64,000 nucleotides of DNA from Paraburkholderia xenovorans LB400 (GTDB lineage Bacteria; Pseudomonadota; Gammaproteobacteria; Burkholderiales; Burkholderiaceae), in NCBI RefSeq assembly GCF_000013645.1, contig NC_007952.1, positions 2,418,001-2,482,000 of the forward strand, read 5' to 3'. Below the pieces are notes generated by a model that had not been told where the DNA came from, did not search any database, and saw only the letters and a program-made list of their open reading frames with translations. Position numbers and translations under genes: made by a program. Of the stretch, positions 18,514 through 27,222 are shown piece by piece. Position 1 is the first letter of the stretch; each line of letters opens with the position of its first letter.

Positions 18514-18707
18514 GACGAACGTCGAAAGGAATTGCAAGGTTAATGGGGACGGCACACCGATTGACGCAATATAGCCTGGCGAGGAGCGATCATGCTGAAG
18601 CGGCGTGAACCGAACCCGATCGTGTCACACGCATGACATTTTTCACGCCGGCGAGTAACTTCGAATTGCCTTTCCGGCGACGCAAAAAAGACACGATAAG
18701 ATATAGT

Positions 18708-18717
18708 CGTCTAGACG
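18708..18717. promoter_or_regulatory. CGTCTAGACG palindrome upstream of phnCDE, candidate operator
   Basis: This perfect 10-bp palindrome lies 88 bp before phnC, beside an AT-rich -10-like stretch (GATAAGATATAGT). GTCTAGAC-type and similar TATAGAC cores are bound by PhnF-type GntR repressors in other phosphonate operons. No such regulator gene is in the window, so the link is inferred. Confidence 0.45.
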
Positions 18718-18805
18718 TTGCGATGCCTTCACTCAACCGTCACAGACGCTTCCTAGAATGAGCCCCACACATGCCGGCAGTGGCCGGATGCATCAAGGGG
18801 TACTT

Positions 18806-19711
18806 ATGGACGCAATTCGGGAAGCAATCCGTATCGAACGGTTGAGCAAGACGTTCAGCAACGGCCGCAAGGCGCTGGACGAAATCGATCTGCGTATCGA
18901 GCCGGGCGAGATGGTTGCGTTGATTGGCGCCTCGGGTTCGGGCAAGTCGACGCTGCTGCGCCATATCGCGGGCTTCACGGCTTCGGATGCGCAGCCGTCG
19001 CAGATCGAGATTCTGGGCCGGCCGATCCAGCAGAACGGCCGCATCGTGCGGGAAGTGCGCAGCATTCGCCGCGATATCGGCTTCGTGTTCCAGCAATTCA
19101 ACCTGGTGAACCGCCTCTCGGTCGAAACCAATGTGCTGATCGGTGCACTTGCGCGGCTGCCCTGGTGGCGCCGTCTCAGCGGCCGTTTTCCACGCGCCGA
19201 GCGGGCCTTGTCGATAGCCGCGCTCAACGAGGTCGGCATTGGCGAACATGCGCGCGAACGCGCCGCCAATCTTTCCGGCGGCCAGCAGCAGCGTGCCGCG
19301 CTCGCGCGTGCGCTGGTGCAGCGCGCGCGCATCGTGCTCGCCGATGAACCGATCGCCTCACTCGACCCGGAATCGTCGCGCCGCGTGATGGACATGCTGC
19401 GCACGCTGAACATCGAGCATCGGCTCACGGTTCTGGTGTCGCTGCATCAGGTCGAGATCGCCATGCAGTATTGCCCGCGCACGATTGCGCTGCGGCGCGG
19501 CAAGGTGGTCTACGACGGCCCTTCCGCCGCGCTCACACCGGCCCTGCTCAAAACGCTCTATGGCGACGAGGCGCGCGAACTGATCGATGAAGCCGCCCAG
19601 GGCCCGGACGATACCGAATCAAAAAACACAGCGGACAACACACCGCTTCAGGACGCCGCACCCGCCTCGGGCCGCTACGCGTTCGCTCTCAATCCGGCGC
19701 ATTCGAACTGA
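18806..19711 (+). CDS. phnC: Phosphonate ABC transporter ATP-binding protein PhnC
   Basis: This 301-residue ATPase energises uptake of phosphonates with PhnD and PhnE. Walker A is GASGSGKST, the signature is LSGGQQQR, Walker B is IVLADEPIASLDPE and the H-loop is VSLHQ. The ATG at 18806 follows AAGGGG at 18795-18800 and gives the family N-terminus; an in-frame extension upstream has no ribosome binding site. The C-terminal about 45 residues are a hydrophilic tail beyond the usual PhnC length. The next gene follows after 41 bp. Confidence 0.92.
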   Translation: MDAIREAIRIERLSKTFSNGRKALDEIDLRIEPGEMVALIGASGSGKSTLLRHIAGFTASDAQPSQIEILGRPIQQNGRIVREVRSIRRDIGFVFQQFNLVNRLSVETNVLIGALARLPWWRRLSGRFPRAERALSIAALNEVGIGEHARERAANLSGGQQQRAALARALVQRARIVLADEPIASLDPESSRRVMDMLRTLNIEHRLTVLVSLHQVEIAMQYCPRTIALRRGKVVYDGPSAALTPALLKTLYGDEARELIDEAAQGPDDTESKNTADNTPLQDAAPASGRYAFALNPAHSN

Positions 19712-19752
19712 GCGCGCCCATTCGTTCTGCTAACTCAACCGGGTCTCAAACA

Positions 19753-20730
19753 ATGACATTCCTGCGTTCATTGATCACGCTGGCCGTCGGCGCGGCCGCC
19801 TTCGCCTGTGTCGCCACCGCGCAAGCCGAAGACATCAACCTCGGCATCATTTCGACCGATTCGTCTTCCGTGCTGAAACAACGCTGGGAGCCGCTGATTC
19901 AGGATATGAACAGGCAAACCGGCCTGAACGTCAAAGCCTTCTTCGCAACGGACTACGCCGGCATTATCGAAGGCATGCGCTTTAACAAGGTGCAGGTCGG
20001 CTATTTCGGCAACGCGTCCGCGATCGAGGCAGTGGACCGCTCGCAAGGCGAAGTGTTTGCGAAGGTCCAGTACGCGAACGGCGACGCCGGCTACTACTCG
20101 GTTCTGATCACCAATGTGAACAGCCGCTTCAAGACGCTCGACGACGTCTTCAGGAATACGAAGGACGTCACGCTCGGTTTCGGCGACCCGAACTCCACCT
20201 CGGGCACGCTGATTCCCGGCTATTACCTGTTCGCCAAGCACAATACGCCGGTCAATACCTCGTTCAAGGCGGTGCTCCCGTCGAGCCACGAAGCCAATCT
20301 TCTGGCCGTGGTGAACAACAAGATCGACATCGCGACCAACAACACAGAGATGCTCGACACGCTGAAGAAGGAACATCCGGACAAGTTCGCGCAAGTACGT
20401 GTGCTGTGGAAGTCGCCGCTGATTCCGTCGGACCCGCTGGTGTGGCGCAAGGATCTGCCGCAAGCCACCAAGGACAAGCTGCGCAACTTCTTCCTGAACT
20501 ACGCGAAAACCGATCCGCACGAAAAAGCGGTGATGGCCGCGATTACCGGTTACGGCGGCTTTGCGGCATCGTCGGATACGCAGTTGTTGCCGATCCGCCA
20601 GGTTGCGTTGTTCCAGCAGAAGCAGAAGATCGAGAGCGACGCGCATCTCTCCGATGACGATCGCAAGACCCAACTGGCCGCGCTCGACGCGAAGCTGAGC
20701 GCGCTGAACAGCGCGACATCGAAGCAATGA
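19753..20730 (+). CDS. phnD: Phosphonate ABC transporter substrate-binding protein PhnD
   Basis: This 325-residue periplasmic binding protein has a signal peptide ending in ATAQA-ED (about residue 25). The mature part starts with NLGIISTDSSS and contains GYFGNASAIEAVDRSQGE and FGDPNSTSGTLIPGYYLF, the ligand-binding signatures of the PhnD family. Which phosphonate it binds, such as 2-aminoethylphosphonate, cannot be told from sequence. Its stop codon overlaps the start of phnE by 4 bp, so translation of the two is coupled. Confidence 0.94.
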   Translation: MTFLRSLITLAVGAAAFACVATAQAEDINLGIISTDSSSVLKQRWEPLIQDMNRQTGLNVKAFFATDYAGIIEGMRFNKVQVGYFGNASAIEAVDRSQGEVFAKVQYANGDAGYYSVLITNVNSRFKTLDDVFRNTKDVTLGFGDPNSTSGTLIPGYYLFAKHNTPVNTSFKAVLPSSHEANLLAVVNNKIDIATNNTEMLDTLKKEHPDKFAQVRVLWKSPLIPSDPLVWRKDLPQATKDKLRNFFLNYAKTDPHEKAVMAAITGYGGFAASSDTQLLPIRQVALFQQKQKIESDAHLSDDDRKTQLAALDAKLSALNSATSKQ

Positions 20731-21569
20731 ACACGGTCGATCTGCTCACGTCGCCGGCGCGTGCGAGCGAAGCGCTCGCCGCGCAGGCGGCGCGTCATCT
20801 CGCGCCGGAGGCCGGCAAACGCAGCTGGCTGTCGCTGCTCGGCTGGATCGCCGTGCTCGCGGTGTTGGGCGGCGCATGGCACGGCGCCGATATGCGTCCG
20901 CTGGATCTGCTGAGCGACTCCGGCAACATGGGCCAGTTCGCCAAGGACTTCTTTCCGCCCGACTTCACCGAATGGCGCAGCTATCTGCACGAGATGTACG
21001 TGACGCTCTCGGTGGCGGTGTGGGGCACCGCTCTCTCGCTCGTCTGCGCGGTGCCGTGCGGACTGATGTCCGCCCACAACATCGCGCCAATGTGGATCGT
21101 GCAGCCCATGCGCCGCATGATGGACGCGTGCCGTGCGATCAATGAAATGGTCTTCGCCATGCTGTTCATCGTGGCGGTCGGACTCGGGCCTTTCGCGGGC
21201 GTGCTGGCGCTGTGGGTGCACACCACCGGCGTGCTCGCCAAGCTTTTCGCCGAAGCCGTCGAGGCAATCGATCCGCGTCCGGCCGAAGGCGTGCGCGCCA
21301 CCGGCGCCACCAGTCTCGACGAAATCATCTACGGTGTGCTGCCCCAGGTGCTGCCGTTGTGGATCTCGTTCGCGTTATATCGCTTCGAATCGAACGTGCG
21401 CTCGGCGATGGTGGTCGGCATGGTCGGCGCGGGCGGCATCGGCGTGGTGTTGTACGAAGCGATCCGCTCGTTCAACTATGCGCAAACCGCCGCGGTGATG
21501 ATCATGGTGATCGTGGTCGTGACGGTGATCGACCTCGCATCCGCGTGGCTGCGCGAGCGCGTGACCTGA
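20727..21569 (+). CDS. phnE: Phosphonate ABC transporter permease PhnE
   Basis: This 280-residue inner membrane permease of the importer has about six membrane segments. The cytoplasmic loop that contacts PhnC is in EGVRATGATSLDEIIYGVLPQVLP, the EAA motif region. Start ATG overlaps the phnD stop (20727-20730). Only one permease gene is present, so it probably acts as a homodimer. No C-P lyase or phosphonatase genes follow, so breakdown enzymes must be elsewhere. Confidence 0.94.
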   Translation: MNTVDLLTSPARASEALAAQAARHLAPEAGKRSWLSLLGWIAVLAVLGGAWHGADMRPLDLLSDSGNMGQFAKDFFPPDFTEWRSYLHEMYVTLSVAVWGTALSLVCAVPCGLMSAHNIAPMWIVQPMRRMMDACRAINEMVFAMLFIVAVGLGPFAGVLALWVHTTGVLAKLFAEAVEAIDPRPAEGVRATGATSLDEIIYGVLPQVLPLWISFALYRFESNVRSAMVVGMVGAGGIGVVLYEAIRSFNYAQTAAVMIMVIVVVTVIDLASAWLRERVT

Positions 21570-21890
21570 GGTTGCATGAAGTTGCCCGAATTGGTTGCCC
21601 GAAGTCGTTGCCTGACCTTGCCGAAGTGACGGGCCGATGGGAAGTTTGGCGAAGCAGCGCTTCGTCGACTTCCTGGCCGCCGTCGCGCCGCGTTTCGATT
21701 TGCATTTCAACCTGAATGCGTCGCAGCCCGTCCGTCCTGGCAGCGTCTCTTTGACGCCACAAATCGCCTCATTTTTCCAAATAAAACCGCTTAAATCAAG
21801 TCATCCACTCCTCCGTTCCAGTGTTCTGCTGGAATAATCACGGGCTTGCGGCCCGGCTGCGGGCCTTCGCTTCCCTTCCCCCGGTCTTCG
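21570..21890. other. 321-bp gap after phnE
   Basis: Nothing convincing is encoded here. The first 55 bp carry imperfect direct repeats of GTTGCCCGAA (21572-21625). A 66-codon frame at 21637-21837 has no ribosome binding site. The second half is AT-richer and may hold the promoter of the DMT permease gene. Confidence 0.5.
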
Positions 21891-22727
21891 ATGGAAACCT
21901 TTGTCGTTTTGCTGGTGCTGCTCTCCGCGCTGCTTCACGCTACATGGAACGCGTTTCTGCATCTTTCGGAAGATCGCGTCTGGCTGCTCGGCATGATGGC
22001 GATTCCGTATCTCGCCGTGAGCGCGGTCGGCGTGGTCGTGCTGCCCATGCCCGCTCCGCAGGCGTGGCCGTATATCCTTGCATCGGTCGTGCTGGAATTC
22101 GGCTATCTGCTGGCGCTGATTCGCGCCTATAAAAGCGGCGACTTCGGGCAGATCTATCCGATTGCGCGCGGCCTCTCGCCGATGCTCGTATTCGCCGGCG
22201 CACTGGTGTTCGCGCATGAAGCGCTCAAGCCGCTGGCCGCTATCGGCGTGGCGCTGGTGTCGATCGGCATCGTCTCACTGGCGTTTCGCCGCGGCATGCG
22301 CTTTTCCGGCGAGAGCGTGCCCTTCGCGCTCCTGACCGGCCTGTTCATCGCGGCGTATTCGGTGGTCGACGGAATCGGCGCGCGCGTAGCGGGCAATGGC
22401 CTCAGCTACATCATGTGGGTCTATCTGATCTGGAATATCCCGCAGTTTCTGCTTGCCTGGCATTGGCGCGGCGGCGCGCGGGGGCTTTTCATCGGCCGTG
22501 CGCTGGTGCTCAAGGGCATTGCGTCGGGCGTGCTCGCGTTGACTGCGTACTGCCTGATCATCGAGGCTTACCGCTATCTGCCGATCGCAATGGTCTCCGC
22601 ACTGCGCGAGATGAGCTCGATTTTCGCGGTGCTGATCGGCTGGCTGTTCATGCGCGAGAAGCTGACCACGCGCCGTATCGTTGCGTGCGCGCTGGTGACG
22701 TTGGGGGCGGTGCTGATCAGGATTTGA
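21891..22727 (+). CDS. DMT/EamA-family membrane transporter
   Basis: This inner membrane permease has 278 residues from the ATG at 21891 and about ten membrane segments arranged as two EamA repeats. The second repeat is near the C-terminus (YLPIAMVSALREMSSIFAVLIG). The motif LLHATWNAFLHLS near the N-terminus is typical. Family members export amino acids, metabolites or drugs, and the substrate here is not identifiable. It is separated from phnE by 321 bp and is not clearly part of that operon. It ends 12 bp before the convergent regulator gene. Confidence 0.85.
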   Translation: METFVVLLVLLSALLHATWNAFLHLSEDRVWLLGMMAIPYLAVSAVGVVVLPMPAPQAWPYILASVVLEFGYLLALIRAYKSGDFGQIYPIARGLSPMLVFAGALVFAHEALKPLAAIGVALVSIGIVSLAFRRGMRFSGESVPFALLTGLFIAAYSVVDGIGARVAGNGLSYIMWVYLIWNIPQFLLAWHWRGGARGLFIGRALVLKGIASGVLALTAYCLIIEAYRYLPIAMVSALREMSSIFAVLIGWLFMREKLTTRRIVACALVTLGAVLIRI

Positions 22728-22739
22728 ATCAGCCCCCCC

Positions 22740-24245
22740 TCACGCAAACTCCGGCAACGTCACATCGATCGCATCGGCCAGCGTGTTGAATGCCGGCGCG
22801 ATCTCCTCGTCCGGCACGCACGCGTAGCCGATCAGCAAACCCGACGGCGCCAGCGACGGTTGCGCGTAATACCCCGACAAAGGCCGCACGACGATATTGC
22901 GCTCCAGCGCCGTCGCCGCCACCTGCCGGTCGTCGCTGCCTTCGGGCAACTGCATCACGAGATGCAGACCGGCGTCGCCGCCCACGGCCGGCAACGCGTC
23001 GCCGTAACGGTGCGCGGCGGCATCGAGCAGCGTCTGGCGTCGCTGTCCGTAAAGCGTGCGCATCCTGCGGATATGCGACGTGAAATGACCTTCGGCAATG
23101 AACTCCGCGAGCATCGCCTGCTGCAGCAACTGCCCCTCGCGATACAGCTCGGCGCTGGCGGTCGCAAAGCTCTCCGCCAGCGCTTCCGGCACGACGAGGT
23201 AGCCGATGCGCAAACCCGGAAACAGCGTCTTGCCGAAACTGCCCACGTAAATCACCTGCCCCGACGTGTCCAGGCCCTGCAACGAGGCGAGCGGCCGGCT
23301 GCCGTAGCGGTATTCGCTGTCGTAGTCGTCCTCGATGATCCAGCACTGGTTCTGCCGCGCGTATTCGAGCAACATGCGGCGCCGCGCAAGACTCATCACC
23401 ATGCCGAGCGGATACTGGTGTGAAGGCGTGACGAGCATCAGCTTGGGCGGCTGCGCGAGGTCGTCGGCGGAAGGATTGATGCCTTCCTCGTCCACGGCGA
23501 TCGGCCGCGATTGCAGGCCGGACACGTGCAGCACGCTGCGCACGCCCCAATAACAGGGGTCCTCGGTCCAGATCACGTCGCCCGGATCGGACAGCAGACG
23601 CACGGCAAGGTCGACCGACTGGTGAATCCCCGTCGTGATGATGATCTGCTCGGGCGTGCAGCGCACCGAGCGCGAGGTGCGCAGATAGTCGGCCAGCGCG
23701 TGCCGCAGCGAAGCCAGCCCGCCGCCCGGCGCATACGTGAGCAGGTCCGGGCGCAAGCGGCGCCAATACTTGTTGTGCAAGCGGCTCCATACGCGCGCCG
23801 GAAACTTCGTGACGTCCGGCACGCCGGGCATGAACGCGCCCCACTGACGCTTGGATACGCCCGCGCCCGCAATCAGCCGCGCACCGCGCGTGGAAAGCGC
23901 ACGCTTTGCCTGCTGCGGCGACGACTCGGCGCTGGTATCGGGCGCCGCGGCATCGGGCACGCCGACGATCTCATCCGGGGCGCTGTCGGCAACGAACGTG
24001 CCGCGCCCGGTGGCCGAGCTCACGTAGCCTTCGAGTACGAGTTGCTCGTACACCTGCGTCACGGTATTGCGCCCGATACCCAACTCCTGCGCCAGCAAAC
24101 GCGACGACGGCACCTTGCTGCCCGGCGGCAATTCGCGCGTCAGGATCGCCTGCTGCAACAGCCGATGCAACTGGCGATAGATCGGCTGGCCATTGCCGCG
24201 ATCGAGGCGCTGGGCCAGCCAGTCGGACAAAACGCTCGCGCGCAT
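22740..24245 (-). CDS. gabR: MocR/GabR-family PLP-dependent transcriptional regulator
   Basis: This 501-residue regulator fuses a GntR winged helix (about residues 15-85, PIYRQLHRLLQQAILTRELP) to an aminotransferase-like domain (about 140-500). The PLP-binding Lys is K339 in SFGKTLFPGLRIGY, and the ring-contacting Asp lies in EDDYDSEYRYG. It is divergent from gabT-gabD, so control of GABA use is the likely role, as for Bacillus GabR. The ATG at 24243-24245 has AGGAG upstream. The symbol is based on family plus position. Confidence 0.88.
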   Translation of the reverse strand: MRASVLSDWLAQRLDRGNGQPIYRQLHRLLQQAILTRELPPGSKVPSSRLLAQELGIGRNTVTQVYEQLVLEGYVSSATGRGTFVADSAPDEIVGVPDAAAPDTSAESSPQQAKRALSTRGARLIAGAGVSKRQWGAFMPGVPDVTKFPARVWSRLHNKYWRRLRPDLLTYAPGGGLASLRHALADYLRTSRSVRCTPEQIIITTGIHQSVDLAVRLLSDPGDVIWTEDPCYWGVRSVLHVSGLQSRPIAVDEEGINPSADDLAQPPKLMLVTPSHQYPLGMVMSLARRRMLLEYARQNQCWIIEDDYDSEYRYGSRPLASLQGLDTSGQVIYVGSFGKTLFPGLRIGYLVVPEALAESFATASAELYREGQLLQQAMLAEFIAEGHFTSHIRRMRTLYGQRRQTLLDAAAHRYGDALPAVGGDAGLHLVMQLPEGSDDRQVAATALERNIVVRPLSGYYAQPSLAPSGLLIGYACVPDEEIAPAFNTLADAIDVTLPEFA

Positions 24246-24249
24246 TGAT

Positions 24250-24307
24250 TGGCTCCTATATTTTTATTGAAATGGCTCTGAAGTTAAGAGCCAAATCTCA
24301 TTATAGT
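24250..24307. promoter_or_regulatory. TGGCTC repeats and promoter between the MocR gene and gabT
   Basis: TGGCTCC (24250-24256) and TGGCTCT (24273-24279) are direct repeats 23 bp apart. The second also pairs with AGAGCCA (24287-24293) as a perfect 7-bp inverted repeat. A -10-like TATAGT lies at 24302-24307. MocR regulators usually bind repeated short boxes, so this is the likely operator of the divergent regulator. Confidence 0.5.
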
Positions 24308-24368
24308 CGCTGCATGTGCTGCGCTGTCGGCGTGGCGTCCGCCAAACCGAGGAGCGAAGGAGATGACC

Positions 24369-25652
24369 ATGAAGAATGCCGAACTGAAGAGCCGCAAAGA
24401 CGCTGCCACGCCGCGCGGCGTCGGAGTGATGTGCGATTTCTACGCCGAGCGCGCTGAAAACGCGGAGCTGTGGGATATCGAGGGCCGCCGTTTCATCGAC
24501 TTCGCGGCCGGTATTGCAGTGTGCAACACGGGCCACCGTCATCCGAAGATCGTCGCCGCGATTCGCGACCAGCTCGATCACTTCACCCACACGGCGTATC
24601 AGATCGTGCCGTACGCGTCGTATGTCGAGCTGGCTGAGAAGCTCAACGAGCGCGCGCCGGGCGACTATCCGAAGAAAACTGCGTTCTTCACGACCGGCGC
24701 CGAAGCCGTCGAAAACGCGATCAAGATCGCCCGCGCCGCGACCGGCCGCCCCGGCGTGATCGCCTTCACCGGCGCTTTCCACGGCCGCACGCTGATGGGC
24801 ATGGCGCTGACCGGCAAGGTCGCGCCGTACAAGATCGGCTTTGGCCCGTTCCCGTCGGACGTGTTCCACGCGCCGTTCCCCAACCCGCTGCACGGCGTGA
24901 CCACCGCCGATTCGCTGAAGGCCATCGAATTCCTGTTCAAGGCCGACATCGATCCGAAACGCGTGGCCGCGATCATTTTCGAACCGGTGCAGGGCGAAGG
25001 CGGTTTCTATCCGGCGCCGGCCGAATTCGTGCGCGCCTTGCGCAAGCTGTGCAATGAGCACGGCATTCTGCTGATCGCCGACGAAGTCCAGACGGGTTTC
25101 GCACGCACCGGCAAGCTGTTCGCCATGAATCACTACGACGTCGTGCCCGATCTGATGACGGTCGCCAAGAGTCTCGCCGGCGGCATGCCGCTGTCGGGCG
25201 TGATCGGCCGCGCGGATGTGATGGACGCGGCCGCGCCCGGCGGCCTCGGCGGCACGTATGCGGGCAATCCTCTGGCGGTGGCCGCCGCGCATGCGGTGCT
25301 CGATATCATCGACGAAGAGAAGCTGTGCGAACGCGCCACGCTGCTGGGTGACCGCATCAAGGCCAAACTGATCGCACTGCAAAGCGACGTGCCGCAGATC
25401 GCCGACGTGCGCGGCCCCGGCGGCATGGTCGCGGTCGAGTTCTGCAAGGCAGGCACCACCGAGCCGGATGCGGAGTTCACCAAACGCGTGCAGAGCCGCG
25501 CGCTCGAACGCGGCTTGCTGCTGCTGGTGTGCGGCGTCTATTCGAACGTGGTGCGCTTCCTGTTCCCGCTCACGATTCAGGAGGCGGTCTTCGACGAAGC
25601 GCTGGCGATTCTCGAAGACGTGATCAAGGACAGCGTCGCCATCACGGTTTGA
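24369..25652 (+). CDS. gabT: 4-aminobutyrate aminotransferase
   Basis: This 427-residue class III PLP aminotransferase converts GABA and 2-oxoglutarate to succinate semialdehyde and glutamate. The PLP Lys is K267 in VAKSLAGGMPL. Asp238 in IADEVQTGFARTG binds the ring nitrogen, and the phosphate cup GAEAVENAIK is at 111-120. An ATG at 24363 is also in frame, but AAGGAG at 24357-24362 touches it; it is 6 nt from the ATG at 24369, which is therefore chosen. gabD follows after 10 bp. Confidence 0.93.
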   Translation: MKNAELKSRKDAATPRGVGVMCDFYAERAENAELWDIEGRRFIDFAAGIAVCNTGHRHPKIVAAIRDQLDHFTHTAYQIVPYASYVELAEKLNERAPGDYPKKTAFFTTGAEAVENAIKIARAATGRPGVIAFTGAFHGRTLMGMALTGKVAPYKIGFGPFPSDVFHAPFPNPLHGVTTADSLKAIEFLFKADIDPKRVAAIIFEPVQGEGGFYPAPAEFVRALRKLCNEHGILLIADEVQTGFARTGKLFAMNHYDVVPDLMTVAKSLAGGMPLSGVIGRADVMDAAAPGGLGGTYAGNPLAVAAAHAVLDIIDEEKLCERATLLGDRIKAKLIALQSDVPQIADVRGPGGMVAVEFCKAGTTEPDAEFTKRVQSRALERGLLLLVCGVYSNVVRFLFPLTIQEAVFDEALAILEDVIKDSVAITV

Positions 25653-25662
25653 GGAAAAACAC

Positions 25663-27123
25663 ATGACCACGTTGACCTTGAAAGACCCGTCGCTTCTGAA
25701 AACGCACGCGTACATCGCGGGCGAATGGCAAGGCGCGGACGACGGCTCGACCTTCGAAGTGAAGAACCCCGCCACGGGTGAAATCATCGCGACCGTGCCG
25801 CGCATGGGCACGGCGGAAACCCGCCGCGCGATCGACACGGCCAACGCCGCGTGGCCCGCCTGGCGCGCCACGACCGCGAAGCAGCGAGCGGTGATCCTGC
25901 GCAAATGGCACGACCTGATGATGGAGAACGCCGACGATCTGGCAAAGATCCTCACCACGGAACAAGGTAAGCCGCTCGCCGAAGCCAAAGGCGAAATCCA
26001 GTACGCCGCTTCGTTCCTCGAATGGTTCGCGGAAGAAGGCAAGCGCGTGAACGGCGACACCATCCCGACGCCGGCCAACGACAAGCGCATCGTCGTGACG
26101 AAAGAACCGATCGGCGTGTGTGCCGCGATCACGCCGTGGAACTTCCCCGCGGCGATGATCACGCGCAAGGTCGGTCCGGCGCTGGCGGCGGGCTGCCCGA
26201 TCATCGTCAAACCGGCTGAAGCCACACCGCTCTCCGCGCTCGCCCTCGCCGTGCTGGCCGAACGCGCCGGCGTGCCGCGCGGCGTGTTCAACGTCGTCAC
26301 CGGCGAGCCGAAAGCCATTGGCGCGGAAATGACGGGCAATCCGGTCGTGCGCAAACTGTCGTTCACCGGTTCGACGCCGGTCGGCCGTTTGCTGATGGCG
26401 CAGTGCGCGCCGACAGTCAAGAAAGTGTCGCTCGAACTCGGCGGCAACGCGCCGTTCATCGTATTCGACGACGCGGATCTGGATGCCGCAGTGGCCGGCG
26501 CGATTGCGTCGAAGTATCGCAATAGCGGCCAGACCTGTGTGTGCACGAACCGTTTCTATGTGCACGACAAGGTCTACGACGCGTTCGCCGAAAAACTGCG
26601 CGTCGCCGTCGAACAGCTCAAGGTTGGCCGCGGCACCGAAGACGGCGTGACGCAAGGTCCGCTGATCAACGAAGCCGCCGTGCTCAAGGTCGAGTCGCAT
26701 ATCGAAGACGCGCTCGCCAAAGGCGCGCGCATCGTCACCGGCGGCAAGCGTCATGTGCTCGGCCACGGCTTCTTCGAGCCGACCGTGCTCGCGGATGTCA
26801 CGCCGGCCATGAAGGTGGCACGCGACGAAACCTTCGGGCCGCTCGCGCCGCTGTTCCGCTTCTCATCGGACGAGGAAGTGATCCGCCTCGCCAACGATAC
26901 GGAGTTCGGTCTCGCGTCGTACTTCTATAGCCGCGATATCGGCCGCGTCTGGCGGGTCGCCGAAGCGCTGGAATACGGCATGGTCGGCATCAATACGGGC
27001 CTCATCTCGAATGAAGTCGCGCCATTCGGCGGCGTCAAGCAATCGGGCCTGGGTCGCGAAGGTTCGCATTACGGTATCGATGATTACGTGGTCATCAAGT
27101 ACCTGTGCGTCGGCGGGATCTGA
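25663..27123 (+). CDS. gabD: Succinate-semialdehyde dehydrogenase (NADP+)
   Basis: This 486-residue aldehyde dehydrogenase oxidises the product of GabT to succinate. Catalytic Cys292 lies in NSGQTCVCTNRFYV, general base Glu258 in LELGGN, and the nucleotide-binding PWNF at 158-161 is present. Length and the extra Cys two residues after the catalytic one match GabD, where the pair can form a redox switch. AGGAAAAACAC precedes the ATG. It is co-transcribed with gabT and ends at a strong terminator. Confidence 0.94.
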   Translation: MTTLTLKDPSLLKTHAYIAGEWQGADDGSTFEVKNPATGEIIATVPRMGTAETRRAIDTANAAWPAWRATTAKQRAVILRKWHDLMMENADDLAKILTTEQGKPLAEAKGEIQYAASFLEWFAEEGKRVNGDTIPTPANDKRIVVTKEPIGVCAAITPWNFPAAMITRKVGPALAAGCPIIVKPAEATPLSALALAVLAERAGVPRGVFNVVTGEPKAIGAEMTGNPVVRKLSFTGSTPVGRLLMAQCAPTVKKVSLELGGNAPFIVFDDADLDAAVAGAIASKYRNSGQTCVCTNRFYVHDKVYDAFAEKLRVAVEQLKVGRGTEDGVTQGPLINEAAVLKVESHIEDALAKGARIVTGGKRHVLGHGFFEPTVLADVTPAMKVARDETFGPLAPLFRFSSDEEVIRLANDTEFGLASYFYSRDIGRVWRVAEALEYGMVGINTGLISNEVAPFGGVKQSGLGREGSHYGIDDYVVIKYLCVGGI

Positions 27124-27142
27124 ACGCAAAGCCTGAAGTGAG

Positions 27143-27178
27143 AAACGGCCACGCCGGCATATCCGGCGTGGCCGTTTT
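27143..27178 (+). terminator. Rho-independent terminator after gabD
   Basis: A perfect 15-bp stem (27143-27157 with 27163-27177) with a 5-nt loop ends in TTTT. It begins 20 bp after the gabD stop and can also serve the convergent gene ending at 27223. Confidence 0.88.
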
Positions 27179-27222
27179 ATTTGACCTGCAGAGTGCGCAG
27201 CGAGTTTTTATCACTCTTACGA

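Noticed and set aside
21637..21837. 66-codon frame after phnE
   Set aside because: There is no ribosome binding site and no family resemblance, and it lies in a likely promoter region.
24264..26546. 760-codon open frame antisense to gabT and gabD
   Set aside because: It has Arg/His-rich composition and overlaps two clear enzymes on the other strand.
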